Origin: Epiperipatus broadwayi
Taxonomy: Eukaryota; Onychophora; Udeonychophora; Euonychophora; Peripatidae
DNA length: 64,000 bases
Assembly (NCBI GenBank): GCA_028023455.1
Contig: JAQFVV010006335.1
Location: forward strand, 2,648,412-2,712,411
Direction of reading: 5' to 3'
In this document: in pieces, positions 11,734-25,814 of the stretch
Layout: every line of letters begins with the position of its first letter
Position numbering within the stretch: the stretch's first letter is position 1
Notes under the pieces: generated by a model
What the model saw: the letters and a program-made list of their open reading frames with translations, nothing else
What the model was told of the DNA's origin: nothing
The model's database searches: none
Made by a program: the position numbers and the translations under genes

Positions 11734-14700
11734 TTTATTGTAACTGGATTTTTTTAATGAAGGTTTACAAAACTTAATTGTATCCAATAAAAAAGGGTAG
11801 TTAAAGTATCACATGACTTTGCTTACTGGAAAAATATGCTATTTCTGAATTAGCTAAAATGTACTAAAGTAAATAATGTACAGAATATGTTAGTAGCACA
11901 TCAAAATACCCAATTTAGTTTTTGACAATAGGTTTTTATCACCGAGTGCCATATAATTTGCAGTTACTCAACCATTAATAATGATTACTTTTTATAGTAT
12001 GCAATGCTGTAATTCAGGTGAGCACCAGAAGTAGTAATGTAGCAGTACAGTTCATGGGTTTGATTCTTTACCCTGCATTAAATTAAGAAGAGCACTTTTC
12101 TGTTTTACCCAAACTAACACCCAAAGCCCAAACACTCTAAAATCATAAAACTCAATCTATCTTTTTTTTAATGGTATATATAAAGCTGGCTAGTTTGGGA
12201 TTTGGCTATGTCATTACCATATACTTTCCACTAATTATTCTAGCTTACAATAAAATTGTTTTCAAGTAGATTAAATAGGGTTAATTTCTAATAATTAATT
12301 AATTAGTATGTTAATTAAAATGTGTGAAAATAAACAGGTAGTCATGTAAAGTATTATTTTATATATGCCTTTCTGTTAAAAGTTACTCTACATGGTTGTG
12401 ATAAATGAAGATCGGTATACTTTTGAGGCTAAAATCCATAAATCATGCCAAGTTGCCTTACTTTCAAAGCTCAAACGTTCCATAAACTTTCAAGTGATAA
12501 GGACACTCAATTATTTATTTATTTTAAATCAAAATGTTTCCAGTTAACATAAAGCTTGATTAAAATATATGCTGCTAGACTCACATCAGACTCAGAAAAT
12601 TTTATAAGCAGTCTATTTTGAGTTCAAAATCTTAAACTATTTAAAATTCTGGTTATTGGCTTGGTTTGGTTGTAGTTGCAAATCTGTTATTTATCATTGA
12701 TAAAGCATAATATCCAGACATTATAATGGAAATTTGACTGTGGTATATTCAAGTATTTCCCATGTGTATCTAATTTTAGAATAAATAACAATGCTTTATA
12801 TTAAATGGGATTAATTATTGCTCCTTAAAAGGTGTACTTAATAAGTTTAAGAACGGATTAAACTTTTTTGAATGTCATATTATTGATTATATGTTCTGTA
12901 TGTGATTATGAACTATAACAAATAGATAAACTTTAATAATAGATTCTTAATAACAACTGTTTACATATCTACAATTAATGATTTCATCTCTATACAATTA
13001 TATTACTGCACCACATGATCACATTTGCTCTGTTTATATTACTGCACCTTATACAAAGAGAATATGAAGATCATTAAATTTAACATTAATGCATTTTTGG
13101 TGCAGTCTAAACTTTTCAAAAGCAATTAAGACTATATTTAATGGGGTTTTGCTCTACTTAAGACACAGTCATATCAATGCATATTGATTATTACATTTCA
13201 ATAATTGAGTTTTTGTTGTTTATTGCAATTAATGATTCTGAAATATGAATATTAAAAATTGCAAAATAATAATTAAATTTAGAAATTAAATCCATTTTAA
13301 ACTCAATAATAATACGTTAGACAAATAAAGTTTATTTCAAAATAAAAGTACAGTTTAGTTATTTCTACGCAATACTATTAAAAAGTAAATTTAACTTATA
13401 TAAACTCTATTTACACTTAAGTACACATAAATAACATTATTTTTGACAGAAATAAAAGTACTATTTTCTTCACTATATAATGGCATTTTAAACTGAAATT
13501 TCTGATAATCTTAACAGGAACTTGTATTAATATTTAAAATAAATGTTTTAAATTCATTTTACATTTGCCTCTGGTATTTATTCTTAAATGAATTTCCTAG
13601 GAAAGCATCAAATTTTTATTAATCTATGCATTAAGTTCTATAAAGAATTGCTCAAACTATTTAAAAGTTTTGATGGTGGGTATGTAATTAGAGTTTATAT
13701 AAACTTTGGATTTTTAAACTTGTAATTTAAATTTTCTTTAAAAGATAGATCGTAGCTATTAATAAAATACATCTCAAATATAATTAATTCGTTTAATTGT
13801 TTATTTGAAATAGTCTCGTATCTTGTTTATAAAATTGTTTTAAGCATAAATTTTAGTAATATAATTATGTTAAAGATAATATATTATGAATATGTATTAT
13901 CTGGATTCATCTGTGTTTAATTAATAGCATTTAGCATCAATATTTTCTGGGATATTAACCTTCATCTGAGTATAGGAATGTTGTTTTGAAAATAATGTAG
14001 GGGGCACTGCAAGCAACAGACTAAAGCCCCATTGAGTGTTTATTATCTGATTAATTTACATTTAAAAAATGCCAATATTATTATTGTTCATAATTTCGAG
14101 CGCTTGAACTACGAGTAATTGATCATAGGACTTCCCGATCGAATGTCGGACGAGATATGCGTTAATTTATATTAATTTTCATTATACCAATAACAATATC
14201 TATTCTCATATTAAATTCACAATAAAAATATCGACTGATTGAAAACTTCTTTTAACTAAAAAAGCAGTATAATCGTTAGACCTTTTTTTAATTTATGCTA
14301 AAACACACACATATATATTTAAGATTTTTATCTCACCATTATTCTGCTTTTTTTTTTATGCAGAAAAAGCTCTCTCTATTAGAAAACCTATACTTGCAGA
14401 TAAATTTTATCTAGAGGAAGAATTATGTTTATTATCAATAATCTTCATATCTAATGGCTATAGTGAAAGAATAATAAACAACGACTTTGCTAGACCAAAA
14501 ATAATAATAATAAATAAACAAAGAACAAAAAACAATAATCACGAAAGCATGTGTTCTTTACATTAAAAAAAAACAACAACATAGATAGTATTGTGTGATT
14601 CTTAAGGCAAAAATGTTTATACAGTTTCATGTGATATTTTTAGAACTTTATATGTGTATGAATAAAATTTCATCATTGCTAGAAAAAATAAAAAAGCATT

Positions 14701-14739
14701 CCTCATCAAGATTATTGTTACAGCTCTATATTGTAAACA
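11734..14739. other. AT-rich gene desert
   Basis: No gene, RNA or clear repeat over 3 kb. The patch around 14095-14165 is slightly GC-rich (CGAGCGCTTGAAC, CCCGATCGAATGTCGG) but not assignable. Confidence 0.5.
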
Positions 14740-14740
14740 A

Positions 14741-15022
14741 GTGTTACTGACCTCATTGAAAGAATTAAAAGACTGAAGTGGAATTGGGCTGGACATATTG
14801 CTAGAAGAGATGATAATAGATGGACAATTGAAATCTTAAACTATATTCCAAGATATTGTAAAACACCCAGAAAGAGATCACATGTGAGATGGATGGATGA
14901 AATAAGAAAGTGTGCAGGGGTGATGTGGAGAAGAAAAGCTAAAGATCGAAGATGGATTAAACTTGGAGAAACCTTCATCCTGCAGTGGACTGATAATGGT
15001 TGATGATGATGATGATGGTGAT
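14741..15022 (+). pseudogene. RTE-type LINE 3-prime tail
   Basis: A frame open from about 14741 to 15003 reads TDLIERIKRLKWNWAGHIAR, then RRDDNRW and RWMDEIRKCAGVMWRR, and ends LGETFILQWTDNG-stop. This is the conserved C-terminal tail of RTE-type non-LTR retrotransposon proteins (often annotated as craniofacial development protein 2-like). It is followed by a (GAT)n tail, the 3-prime signature of this group. The copy is severely 5-prime truncated, as is common for LINE insertions, and lacks reverse transcriptase and endonuclease. Closely similar to the 3-prime end at 59.3-59.6 kb, so they belong to one family. Confidence 0.85.
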
Positions 15023-15149
15023 TGTAAAAACTCGTTCCAACATCAAATTATCTAACACCAGAATTATATCAAGTTGTAACACTCACCACCAAAAATAGAA
15101 AAATATCACAAAATTCTTTAGAGTCCAGACTATATCTATAAATGTTATG

Positions 15150-15183
<34 letters not shown>

Positions 15184-15563
15184 TATTTTTAATTTGGAAA
15201 ATCTTCATGAAACAAAATTATTTGGCTGTTGTCACTGTCACATTTCACATTAACTTTTTTGGGCAGACACTTAATATTCTTCTCTTTATTGCTTGAACTG
15301 CTTATAATATTTTCAAATTAAAATTTCTCTTTTAATTAATAGTTGATATAATCTAGGTGAATCATTGGTACAATAGTAAATGTTAATTAAACAAGGATAA
15401 AAACAAATAATTTATTTCTTATATATGTTATCAATGAAAAGTTTGACACATTGATAATGAAAATATTTTTTATTTATTTATAAGCTTACAAGAATGTACC
15501 TAAAAATAACTACAATCATTCTGTAAAGAGTGAGCATATTGTAGTACAAGTTTCTATCACTAG
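15023..15563. other. AT-rich stretch with (TA)n(TG)n
   Basis: Compound TA/TG microsatellite at about 15148-15182; nothing else seen. Confidence 0.6.
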
Positions 15564-15860
15564 ATGCTTTTTGCAGGAATCCCTTTTATCAAGATGTGTA
15601 AGGAAGGGTTAGAAAATATTAGGCATCTATTAATTCAATGTGAATGCTTAGAAGCAGAAAGGGTACAAATAATGAAGTTATGGAAGAAAAAAGATGAACA
15701 AAATGATTATGCAGAAAGTGGGTTACTTTTTTTATATTCTGGGTTTGGGAAAAAATAAGGGAAATTTAGATATGAAGACCATGGAGTTGCCAAAGATTAT
15801 GTTATGAAAAAGGGATGTAGCAGATTATAGGAAAACATGGAATGGGGAATGGAAGGGAAA
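15564..15860 (+). pseudogene. LINE reverse-transcriptase C-terminal zinc-knuckle relic
   Basis: The frame contains CKEGLENIRHLLIQCECLEAE, fitting the C-x(n)-E-x3-H-x4-C zinc-knuckle-like segment that follows reverse transcriptase in many non-LTR retrotransposons. After a stop at 15758 a shifted frame continues (KRDVADYRKTWNGEW). No reverse transcriptase motif is present upstream, so this is a fragment. The clade cannot be fixed. It may belong to the same kind of element as the PHD-finger LINE just downstream. Confidence 0.5.
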
Positions 15861-16709
15861 AGTAAAGTGATTAACATGTTTTTTGGGGCACAGTTGCTGA
15901 GAGATTCCTGACTTCATATAAGAAGTCACAGTACATCACATGACACCAGTCTGCTGATCTATATTATTGAATGAAGTAGTAGTTTCACATAGTAAATGTT
16001 TTGGTTAAGTGCATCTTGCTTATTTGTCAATTCGTGTAATGATTGAAAAGTTTGATAATGTAAAATGCTGTTTTCTATTGGAAAAATGGAAGAAGAAACA
16101 ATTATAATGCTTGAAGTAACATACCAGCAAGCTGTTATGATTTAACATGTCTTTAAAAGCATGACAAGTGAAATCCCAATTTATACAAACAACATTGTTT
16201 ATTCAGAATTGATTCATAACAATCAGGCATTGTGTGATGTGGTAAAATGAAAATGTATTGATTTGTGGCAAAGTGGGAATAAAAGCTTTACAACGATATG
16301 CAGCAGCAGACAATGCCTTAAATGTAAAGCAATTTTTAATTAAAATTGCATAATATATCTTATCCATCAGCTATATTTTGTTGATCCCATTCTGTGTAGC
16401 TTCTTTTTTATTTTGCTAAATGAAAAAATGCCAGAAAAAATTTTTTTTGTGACTTTGGAAGTGGTGAAAAAAAAACTATAGAGGCAGTAAAAGTCAACAC
16501 TTTGCAAAAGTTTCAGTATTACCTTGAAAATAAAAAATACATTAGACCAGTGCATTGCATCAAATGTACAGTACTTTGGAAGTGAGTCAACTTGTATTAC
16601 CTAAAAAATAAATGCACAATTTGGTTCTCTTTTCATATAACTTTACCTCATTATGCTCTATTTTTTTATTCATTTGTTTTTATCATCATCAACAGCATTA
16701 TTATCACTA
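15861..16709. other. AT-rich non-coding stretch
   Basis: Nothing supportable seen. Confidence 0.5.
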
Positions 16710-16888
<179 letters not shown>

Positions 16889-17292
16889 GCTGCTGTACTA
16901 GGGGAGGCTCACCATGTGCTTTATGCAGTGATCTTATATTTGGCAAACAGCCAAGAATTAAATGTATTAAATGTAATAGTAAGTTTCATGAATCATGTGT
17001 AAAATCTAAAGGGATAATATTGTATAAATATGAAGTAAAAATGGAGACTTATATTTGTAACAAATGTGATTATAATTCATGTATTGGTAAAGCAGAGGAA
17101 GTCAATAAAAACAAAATGGAGGATATTATTTCAGAGGTAAATGATTCACAAGAATTGGTAATTTTGGATGGAAAAAATTTATTGGAAAGTGAAAGTAATG
17201 ACATTTGTAAATTAATAGAAATTAATTGTATATCTAAGGAGGATTTAGAAGCTGTAAACAATCATAGTTTTGATAAAGGGGTAAAAATCTAA
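16889..17292 (+). pseudogene. LINE ORF1 with PHD-type zinc finger
   Basis: Reading on from the microsatellite the protein has C-ALC, then C-IKC, FHESC, and Y-I-CNKC: the Cys4-His-Cys3 pattern of a PHD finger within about 60 residues. An acidic, Ser/Glu-rich linker follows, ending at a stop at 17290-17292. PHD fingers occur in ORF1 proteins of CR1/Jockey-group LINEs, where ORF1 is thought to bind element RNA or chromatin. The true start is lost in the TTA array, so this is 5-prime truncated. The downstream coiled coil and endonuclease on the same strand support one LINE from about 16.9 to 18.8 kb. Confidence 0.7.
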
Positions 17293-17340
17293 CCAAAATG
17301 GATATTAATTGTTTATCTTGTAAATAAAATAGTTTTTTTA

Positions 17341-18183
17341 GTGAATAAAATTTTAAATGTTGTTGCAGACTTATCGAGTGAAATTAAATTACTGAAAGAA
17401 GAAAGTATTATGCTAAAAAATATGTTATTAAATATACTAATTAATAATTTGGATATAAATCAAAATAGTGATTATGAAAACACAGACAGAAACTCTATTG
17501 TTTTAAACAAACAAAGTCAAGTTGGTGAATTTATTGTTGCTGACTCAAATTTTCCCCACTCTTTAAGGAAAATAAGAATTCTGGTGACAAAATAGGTAAA
17601 TTACAAAGCAAGCAGTCATTACTGTCACTGACACTAAATTTAATTTTAAATTGAATTAACAAAAGAATAAAGTAATTAAAATGAAAGTTGGTCAATCAAA
17701 TAAGAAAATAAATGAAATGTCACATGATCATTCATCTCAGATTTCTAATGAAGATAAAATATCTAAAAAATCAGATACCTTTTGTTTGAAAGATTGTACA
17801 GTTAAAGAAAATGGAAGTTAAAAACTGTGTTCTTTGGAAAGAATAAATATAAAAATGTTAAAAGTGGAAATACTTCTCCTATTATAGGAAATCAAGTTAA
17901 TTGTGTATTGAAAGCTGTTAAGACAAGAATGAAATTTAAAAAATATTTTTGACTAGAATGGATAATGATGCTTCTACTGAAGATGTGATTGTGGATTTGA
18001 AAAATATTATAATTATAAATAATGTGTGTTATAAACTTAATACTAAATCTAAAAAATATTTTTCATTTTATTTATCTATAAAAGAATGTGAATCTGATAA
18101 AGTTTACACTAGTAACATTTGGCCAATGTCAGCTGTCATACTGCCATTCTATGGTAATGTAAAATATTTAAAAAAATCTTAAT
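17341..18183 (+). pseudogene. LINE ORF1 remainder (coiled coil and C-terminal domain), frameshifted
   Basis: The frame at 17341-17595 has heptad-like hydrophobics (LSSEIKLLKEESIMLKNML), a short coiled coil. The frame at 17949-18182 contains LNTKSKKYFSFYLSIKE, then NIWPMSAV, matching the ORF1 C-terminal pattern of a tyrosine-serine-phenylalanine strand and a W-P motif found in many invertebrate LINE ORF1 proteins. Several frameshifts and stops lie between these pieces. Non-functional. Confidence 0.5.
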
Positions 18184-18344
18184 GTTGGTGTAGTTAATAG
18201 TACACAGGATGATACTATATTAAATATTAATAAGACTATTGAAGAAGAGACTGAAGATATTATATTGACTGATAGTGTTGATGAAAGCAGCATTAAAGCA
18301 AAGATATAAATGTGCAAAATGATCTGTGTAATAAATAGCAATTC

Positions 18345-18800
18345 ATGAATTGTTATTATCAAAATGTATGTGGTCTTAGAACTAAGACAATTGATTTTAA
18401 ATATGAATTATTATTAAATGAATATGATATTATCTTTTTAATAGAGACTTGGTTAAAAAAAATTGATAATATTAGTATATTTGATGACAGGTATTGTGTG
18501 TATATATGTGGTAGAAATTATAATAATGAAACAAGAGGAGGTGATACTTTGATTGGTATTAAAAAAGACATAAAGCATAGACAGATATTTATTATTAATA
18601 ATAATATTGAATCCTGTTGGACTGAAGTTAGTTTAAAAAATAAAAATAAAATATTGTTAGGTATTATATATCTGTGACCTGCTTTGCCAATGAATGATTT
18701 AGATACATATTTGATTAAGATTGATAATATATTGGTGAAATATAAATATGATATTATAGTTAGGGATTCTAATGAAATTGATTATTCATTACATAACAAT
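18345..18800 (+). pseudogene. LINE apurinic-like endonuclease (EEP) relic
   Basis: Starts MNCYYQNVCGLRTK, followed by IIFLIETWL (the ETW motif of LINE endonucleases), then a Gly-Gly-Asp-Thr-Leu-Ile-Gly-Ile segment typical of GGGVLIAV strands. A stop at 18675-18677 interrupts, and the same frame then resumes with a decayed D-x-N (RDSNEIDY) at about 18755. This is the N-terminal endonuclease domain of ORF2 in CR1/Jockey-group LINEs, which nicks target DNA to prime reverse transcription. The reverse transcriptase that should follow is absent: sequence identity is lost by about 18.83 kb. Confidence 0.7.
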
Positions 18801-19137
18801 AAGATTTCTGGTAATACTAAATTTCTGTCACGGAGTTTATAACTTTTATAAAACTGTTTGTCTTTATTTTTATTATTTTTTTTAAATCAACAAGTTAACA
18901 AACTCTCTTTTTCTATTATAAAAAATATTTGTTCGAGATAAATGTGAAGAAACTTACATTCATGCCCTACCATTCAAATAAAACTTAACCTTTTATATAC
19001 TAAAGATTTAGAAATAAAAATGCTAATAATTATTATCATCATATTTGATGTTTATATTTAATAGTTGTAGCTACTGATGCATGGATACTATATATATATA
19101 TATATATATAGTATATATCAGTAGAAATTCTCCTTCA

Positions 19138-19175
<38 letters not shown>

Positions 19176-21091
19176 TGAAGGAGAATTTCTTTCATGTGCA
19201 AATATCATTAAACTCTTGCAAAAATTTGTTCATTAACAATAAGAACATATATTAGAAACAAATTTAGATAACACGAACAGCAAGAATAAAATTTTACTCA
19301 TTATAAATATAAGTAAACTCTTATTACATGTAACTCATTTTTATTTTTTTCAAGACAAAATTGGTTATTAAAAATGTTTTGTTATTATGTCTTGGGATTA
19401 TTATCTCTCCTGTACTCTGACAGATTTCTTTGTTTTCACTAGATGTAAGCTTTCAACTTTTACTATAATATTAAACCATTATTATTTATCAGAATATAAT
19501 CAATTTGACTTCATTTGATAGATATTTTAATTTAGAAATTAAATGAATTTTTATAAATCACTTTTACATTTTGAAATTATTTTAAAAATTTTATTTTAAT
19601 CAAAATATAGCACTGTTACTTCATCAAATTTCAGGTGGAACAAATTCAATTTGCAAGATGAACAGAATGTTTGACATTTGTTTGAAAAATTTGAACAAAT
19701 TATTTTTATTCTCTAGTAAATCTATTCAATTCATGCCTTAAAAGTTTATTTTTTTTGTAATTTTTACAATATCACTAAATATTATGTTGAGTGGCATCAT
19801 TTCTAGACAATTGTATTTCTCTATGGTAGCAATATTAAAAATAATATATTATTTTTTATTTAAAAATAAAACATTTCTGTAAAAAATAAATATCTAATAA
19901 TATATTTTTAAATTTCTAATAATTATTATACAATTACAATATAAAAATCATCATAAACTTTCTAAAAAATTGAATTCTTACACCATTGTAATATTTTTTT
20001 CAAAGTAATCTTGCAAAGTTTGAGATCGCAATATATATAATGGATGCACATTATCGTGGAGTTTAAGAAACTTGGGGAACATAAATATTCAATTTTTCTG
20101 CCATGTTGTGAATTTTTTAAAATTAAAATATTAGAAAAAATATATACATGAATTTTTAAGCTGTAAAAAAAAGCTTCACAAAATTTTTCAGCAGAGGGCA
20201 AAAAGTGCAAATACAATTTCTTGACTTCGGGCCTGAAAAAATTTTTGTAATTGTAAACAGAATTTAAGTTGAGCCACTTATAATGAATTTTATTTATATT
20301 TTTAATAAATAAATTTTTTATTCTTGCAGTTATTTTTGTCTAAGTCTTATATAGGTTTTTAGAAATTTCAGAAGCAATGATATTTATTTTGATTAATTTT
20401 CCATAGACATATTGATTTCTGTGAGATTTTAACATTGTAAAGCATTTAAAGAGATCTTTTTCTTCAACAAATTTACTTATTTTATACAATATATTTTTAA
20501 TTTTATGTATATAAAATAAACACTTAAACTATCTTTAAATCATCTATTGTAGACAAAAGGTATCCTTCCAAGTATAAAAAGAAAAACTAAAAATATTCAT
20601 CACCAAATTAATGATGAATGATTTTGTATTTCTTTCTAATCTGTCTAATATTTCATTTAAAGGTGTCCAGATAACTTTTTACCAAATAATAAGTTGATGA
20701 AAAAATAATTTGACCAATTGGACATTTATCATTTAAATATTTCAAAGTTTTACTTAAACTGTATTTAAATATAGCAGAAGGAAGTTTTAGTTATTATGCA
20801 TAATGTGATACTATTATATGTATTATAATATACTTAATGGATGCTTAAATAAAAATATTTAGTGTGTAGAGTTTTCCATTTATAATTATTTAATTAGAAA
20901 GTATTTCACTTATAATTATAGTCAATCAAGGTTAACTGTATCAAGCTAAGGGTGACAGTAAAACTGAAAGGTTATTATAATCAATTTTATTTTCATTCCT
21001 AACCTGAGGCTGTTATGTTTGAATGGTGACTGTTGTAAGTAAAAACTTTGTAATTAAATAATTATAAATAGAAAATACCACAACTAAATAT

Positions 21092-21179
<88 letters not shown>

Positions 21180-21599
21180 CATTTATTATAATTTTTTTCA
21201 GTATATTATATAACTATAAGATGTTCAAAAAATTATAAACTCATAATCAATTGAAATAAATTTTAAAAAAGACTTTGATATCTAACTTAAATTAATATGA
21301 TCTGATCAATTCTCATTCACGTATGAATCTTGGCAAATGGCATGTTAAAAAAATTAATGTGATTGAAAATTGATTAGGGGATATTAAATTAAGTTTTATA
21401 TCAATGAGATGTCTTATTTTGATTCATTTCGATTCATAATATATATATATATATGGCTTTTTACTTCTGACAAATTTACGATTCTAGTTGAAAATAGTTA
21501 TGTTAATAACAGAAAGTAGTTCTGTATTTTTATAATGGTTTTTAATCAATATTTATTATTACTTATTTAACCTTTATTACTTTATTTACTTATTATTAA
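18801..21599. other. AT-rich non-coding stretch with hairpins and TA arrays
   Basis: Two hairpins with TA loops lie at about 19072-19126 and 19121-19192 (AGAAATTCTCCTTCAGTATA and its complement). A (TA)n array of about 41 units lies at 21095-21177. No gene seen. Confidence 0.6.
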
Positions 21600-22230
21600 T
21601 ATCTAAGTAAAATATGATTTTATTTAAAATTAGAAAGTTAAAATTGACAATATGTTAGCTTGCTTTCAATAAACAAGTTATATTTGCCTGTTTAATGGGG
21701 TTTATTTAAATAAATTACAATTTTCAATTTTTAATTTCAAGTTCTAATTTTTAGTATCAATATAAATATATTATATCAGAGATAAAAAAGAGTTACTACT
21801 TCTATTATGCTAAAAAGTGTTGAATTGACAATGAATAGATAGATTTTTGGTATTCATTGGTATAGCTAAGATGTTTATATTTGTAAACCAATCTAGCCTC
21901 AAGCATTATTTTATTATCTAAGTAATACATGGTTTCAATGCAGCTTGAAAGTTAAAATTGGCTATTTATTAATCTACTTTCAAAAACAGATTGTATTTGT
22001 CTGTTTAATAAAGTTTATTTAAAACTTTTTTGAATTACAAATTTCAATCTCGTTTAGTCAAGTGTCAATATTTAATATGTATATAAACATATTACATCAT
22101 AGATAAAGCTTGTTATCCATATTTATCAGAATAAAAAATGATTGATTTGATAACAAACAGATTGGCATTCTTATATTGTTTAAGTATGGTTATAATGTTA
22201 TACAAATTCATTGCACTTTGTCAATTTAAA
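21600..22230. repeat. Degenerate tandem duplication, period about 316 bp
   Basis: Words recur at about 316 bp: TCTAAGTAA (21602, 21918), GAAAGTTAAAATTG, GTTATATTTGCCTGTTTAAT against GATTGTATTTGTCTGTTTAAT, and TTAAAAT/ATAAACATATTA further on. Two old copies, with no coding content. Confidence 0.65.
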
Positions 22231-23238
22231 AAAAAAAACATACTATTTTAATCTTTTGACCATTATGCCTGAAGTAATTAACTTTTAAAATTATTCATCA
22301 TCTACTGACAGTTTTTGCAAGCTTTATTTTCAAATTGTTGTTTTAAATCATATATATTTTATACTAAATTTTTTGTTTAAAAAAATTCCATAGATAGCCA
22401 CAAAAGTGAAAATTTTGTAATGTACAATGTGCTTTAACTCTGCTTTGATGAGCATTGTTTGTGTTCCTGATATTTATCATTTTTATGGTATTATTTCTAA
22501 AAAATGTTCAAATAACAAAAAAAACTTTCTTATTTGTGAATTTATTATAATTCACGATCATTTTGTACAATAATTGTGTAATAATAATTATAAATCTAGA
22601 ATATAAATTATTAATGATTTATTTTGAATGAAAATATTTTGTTTTAAAACATAATGTTAATTTTTCGGACAAAACAAGTTTATCTTGGGGTTATTTACAA
22701 ACTTAATTAATAAATAATCCATGCAAATAATAAAAGAACACGTGAATGTATTGTAATACTGTAAAAATATTCAAAAATATTAATTTTTAAAACATAATTT
22801 GATGGTTTTGAAAGAAATAAATATTTATTTATTTATATTTTAAAAATGGATGTCATATAATAAAATTTCTATTTTTTGAGAATGAAAGCAGCCTTCCTAA
22901 CTATGATGATGTATGAGGTTTATTGTGCTAATAACAATCCCATTTTTTATATATTTTTATAACTCAAATATGATTATTTATGTCTTGATATATTTGTAAT
23001 CAAAAATATCTATCAAATGGTGTCAAAATTATATTTTGATAATGTTAATTATGGAAATGATCAAACATTTAACACAGAAAAGGTAAGCATAGGTTTATAA
23101 ACTTTAGCTTTTATTCAAGTTTAGCATGCTTTTGATAAATTATATTAGAATCATAGCTCTTTTGGATTTTATTATAAATGGTCTTTGTATATACTTGATA
23201 ATTATTTTTTTATATTTAAGTATTTAAATTTATTGTTG

Positions 23239-23242
<4 letters not shown>
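22231..23242. other. AT-rich non-coding stretch
   Basis: Nothing supportable seen. Confidence 0.5.

Positions 23243-23302
<60 letters not shown>
23243..23302. repeat. (TA)n microsatellite
   Basis: About 30 uninterrupted units. Confidence 0.97.
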
Positions 23303-23305
<3 letters not shown>

Positions 23306-23310
23306 AAATT

Positions 23311-23491
23311 GTTCAGAGAACACACTTTTTTGAAAAGGGGATGCTGGTATTTTTTTTCTATTTATAGCAAATTTATTCTTGACTATTATCCAAAAGATCA
23401 AAGAGTCTGGGATAATAGCCAAAAATAAATTTGCTATAAATATAAAAGTTATCAGCCTTCCACTTTTAAAAAGGTAGTTCTCTGAAGAACG
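23311..23491. repeat. Foldback of about 80-bp arms
   Basis: GTTCAGAGAAC and ATAGCAAATTTATT in the left arm (23311-23394) are mirrored in the right arm (23409-23491, ending GTTCTCTGAAGAAC), with a loop of about 15 bp. Unassigned small palindromic element. Confidence 0.7.
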
Positions 23492-25682
23492 TTAAATATA
23501 TTTGAATAATAAACAAAAAATTAAAATACTTTGATACAAAAATAGCTATCAAGTATACATAATGATTATCTATATTAAAATTAAAAGGAGATATATCATT
23601 ATGATATAATTTATTGAAAATATGCTAACCATGAACAAAGGCTAAAGTTTATAAACATATATCAATCTTCCTTGTGTTCAATGTCCAAACAGATACATAG
23701 TTAACATTTCTATCATACTGGAAAGAGATAATAATTCTAGACATCGAATTATATTCTGATAAGTAATAACAGTTTAATCTTAAACTTAGTGTTGGATGTT
23801 TACAGCCAGGGAAAAGAATTAAAATTCTCACTTGTGAGAAAGTTAAAGGAGCTGAAAGATAATAATAAAAATTAAATATACATTTTATATATTTCAAATG
23901 CACAAGTTTGCTTGTGAATATATAAAGATTTACTTAATGTTTCATGTTGTGTTCTGCATAATGTTAATAGATTGATAAATAAGTCTAAAAACATATCTTT
24001 TAAACATAAATTAATATAATTTATCAAATTTTATGTAAGATAAGTCTTGAGAAAAGATTAAAAGTCAAAAATTAATATGCAAATGTTTAAAATAGTAAGA
24101 ATAATAATGATTTAACAACAGCTCCAGGTTTTTTTTCTTTTGATCATGAAAAAAAACATGTAAGTTTACGTTCAATTTTGATTTTAAAAATGCTAAGCTT
24201 TTTCATGAGGTGAAAAACCATAATTAAAATAAAATTAAAGAGGCAATTTTTATAAATAGAAATAGAGCATCTATAATCAATAGACAATGTGATATTGTTA
24301 AAATACAAGAATATTGGAATATGACTTCATAATATTTACTTCTACTATATTTGAATTTAAATGACAGTTGAAGAAGATTAACAGATTAATTAAGAGTGCT
24401 TCTGTGGTTTGTTATAGTTTTTATAAATATATCATCACTATTATTTTCATTGTATATATGTGCATAGATATAAAATGATGTGAAAGTATTAAAAAAACAA
24501 GCTATATGTAAACTGTCAGTAAACATAAAATGTAGAATGAGTTAACCTAACTTTGGCTTTGCATACCATTTACTGATATACATACAATCATAGCATGATT
24601 TATATATACTAATGTAATTTCAAGACAACTATAAGTTTTTCTGAAATCACTATAGCTAATTAAAGAGAAAAACTGTGCTTCATGTGTAAATACCTCTTAA
24701 TATTATATTAATTTTAAATTGATAAATGTAATTTTAACTTATTCAATAGTCTGAATTAGATAAAATAATTGGAAGTACTGAAATAAGATGACAGCATGCA
24801 ATTGATGGGGAGAAGTTGTTTATAATAAATTTAAATCATTAATCTTGCTATCTTACACAACACAAGAATTTTGAATATAATTGCATTAAAATTTTACGTT
24901 TTAAAAAATTATAACCACAGGCCATTATATAGATGGTTATATCATAGTAGAAAAAAGTGTTTATAATAAGGAACCATAGGAGATTGGAAAATTCTGCCAA
25001 GATATCAATACAATCATTATACTAAAGTTATTTTCAAATAAGAATGCATAAGAATTAGTGGTCATTGATTAGATATCTAGTGGCTATTAGAGGGAATCTT
25101 GCTCGCCATGAGATTTTAAAAAGTATTGTTTAATGGTGATGTTGCATAAAAATAAAAATAAATTATTATATTATATTCAAAAATAAGTTATTTTTTCCAG
25201 GCGTTTACAATCATTTGCTCTATAATATACAATGATACATCTATGAATCATACTCGTCTATTACTCATCTACAATCTCTTGCTCTTCAGTGATAAAAGTT
25301 CGTATAGATAGTATTAATGATAATAAAAAAATTGTTAGTACACACTCAAACTTAATAACTCAACATTTATGATAAAAATTTCATAGCTCCATGAGTATAT
25401 TTTGGAATGATTATTCTGTAGCACTGATTTTCACTAGAGTTTTTAAGTGATTTAAGTATTTATTTGTGTAACTAAACGTCTACTTTTTTTTATTCATTAT
25501 GCAAATATGAGATTTCATGGAAGCATTATTGCTGTAAAGAAATTTATTAATTCACAACATTGATGGTTCGATTTAAGTCTACAATAATTATATAAGCCAA
25601 TATTATTATTATCTTGGGGTGGCTTTTTCTGGGTGTTGTTGTACTAAAACGTTGAATATTAATAATCACAACCCGTCTGGTG

Positions 25683-25715
<33 letters not shown>

Positions 25716-25814
25716 CGTGCGTGTGTATGTGTGTGTGTCAAAGAAAAATACAACATAAAAATACTTATATAAAAATATAGAAAGCACACCTTAAATAATT
25801 TTTTAAAAAAATAA
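23492..25814. other. AT-rich non-coding stretch
   Basis: Only a (TA)n(TG)n compound array at about 25682-25738; no gene seen. Confidence 0.55.
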
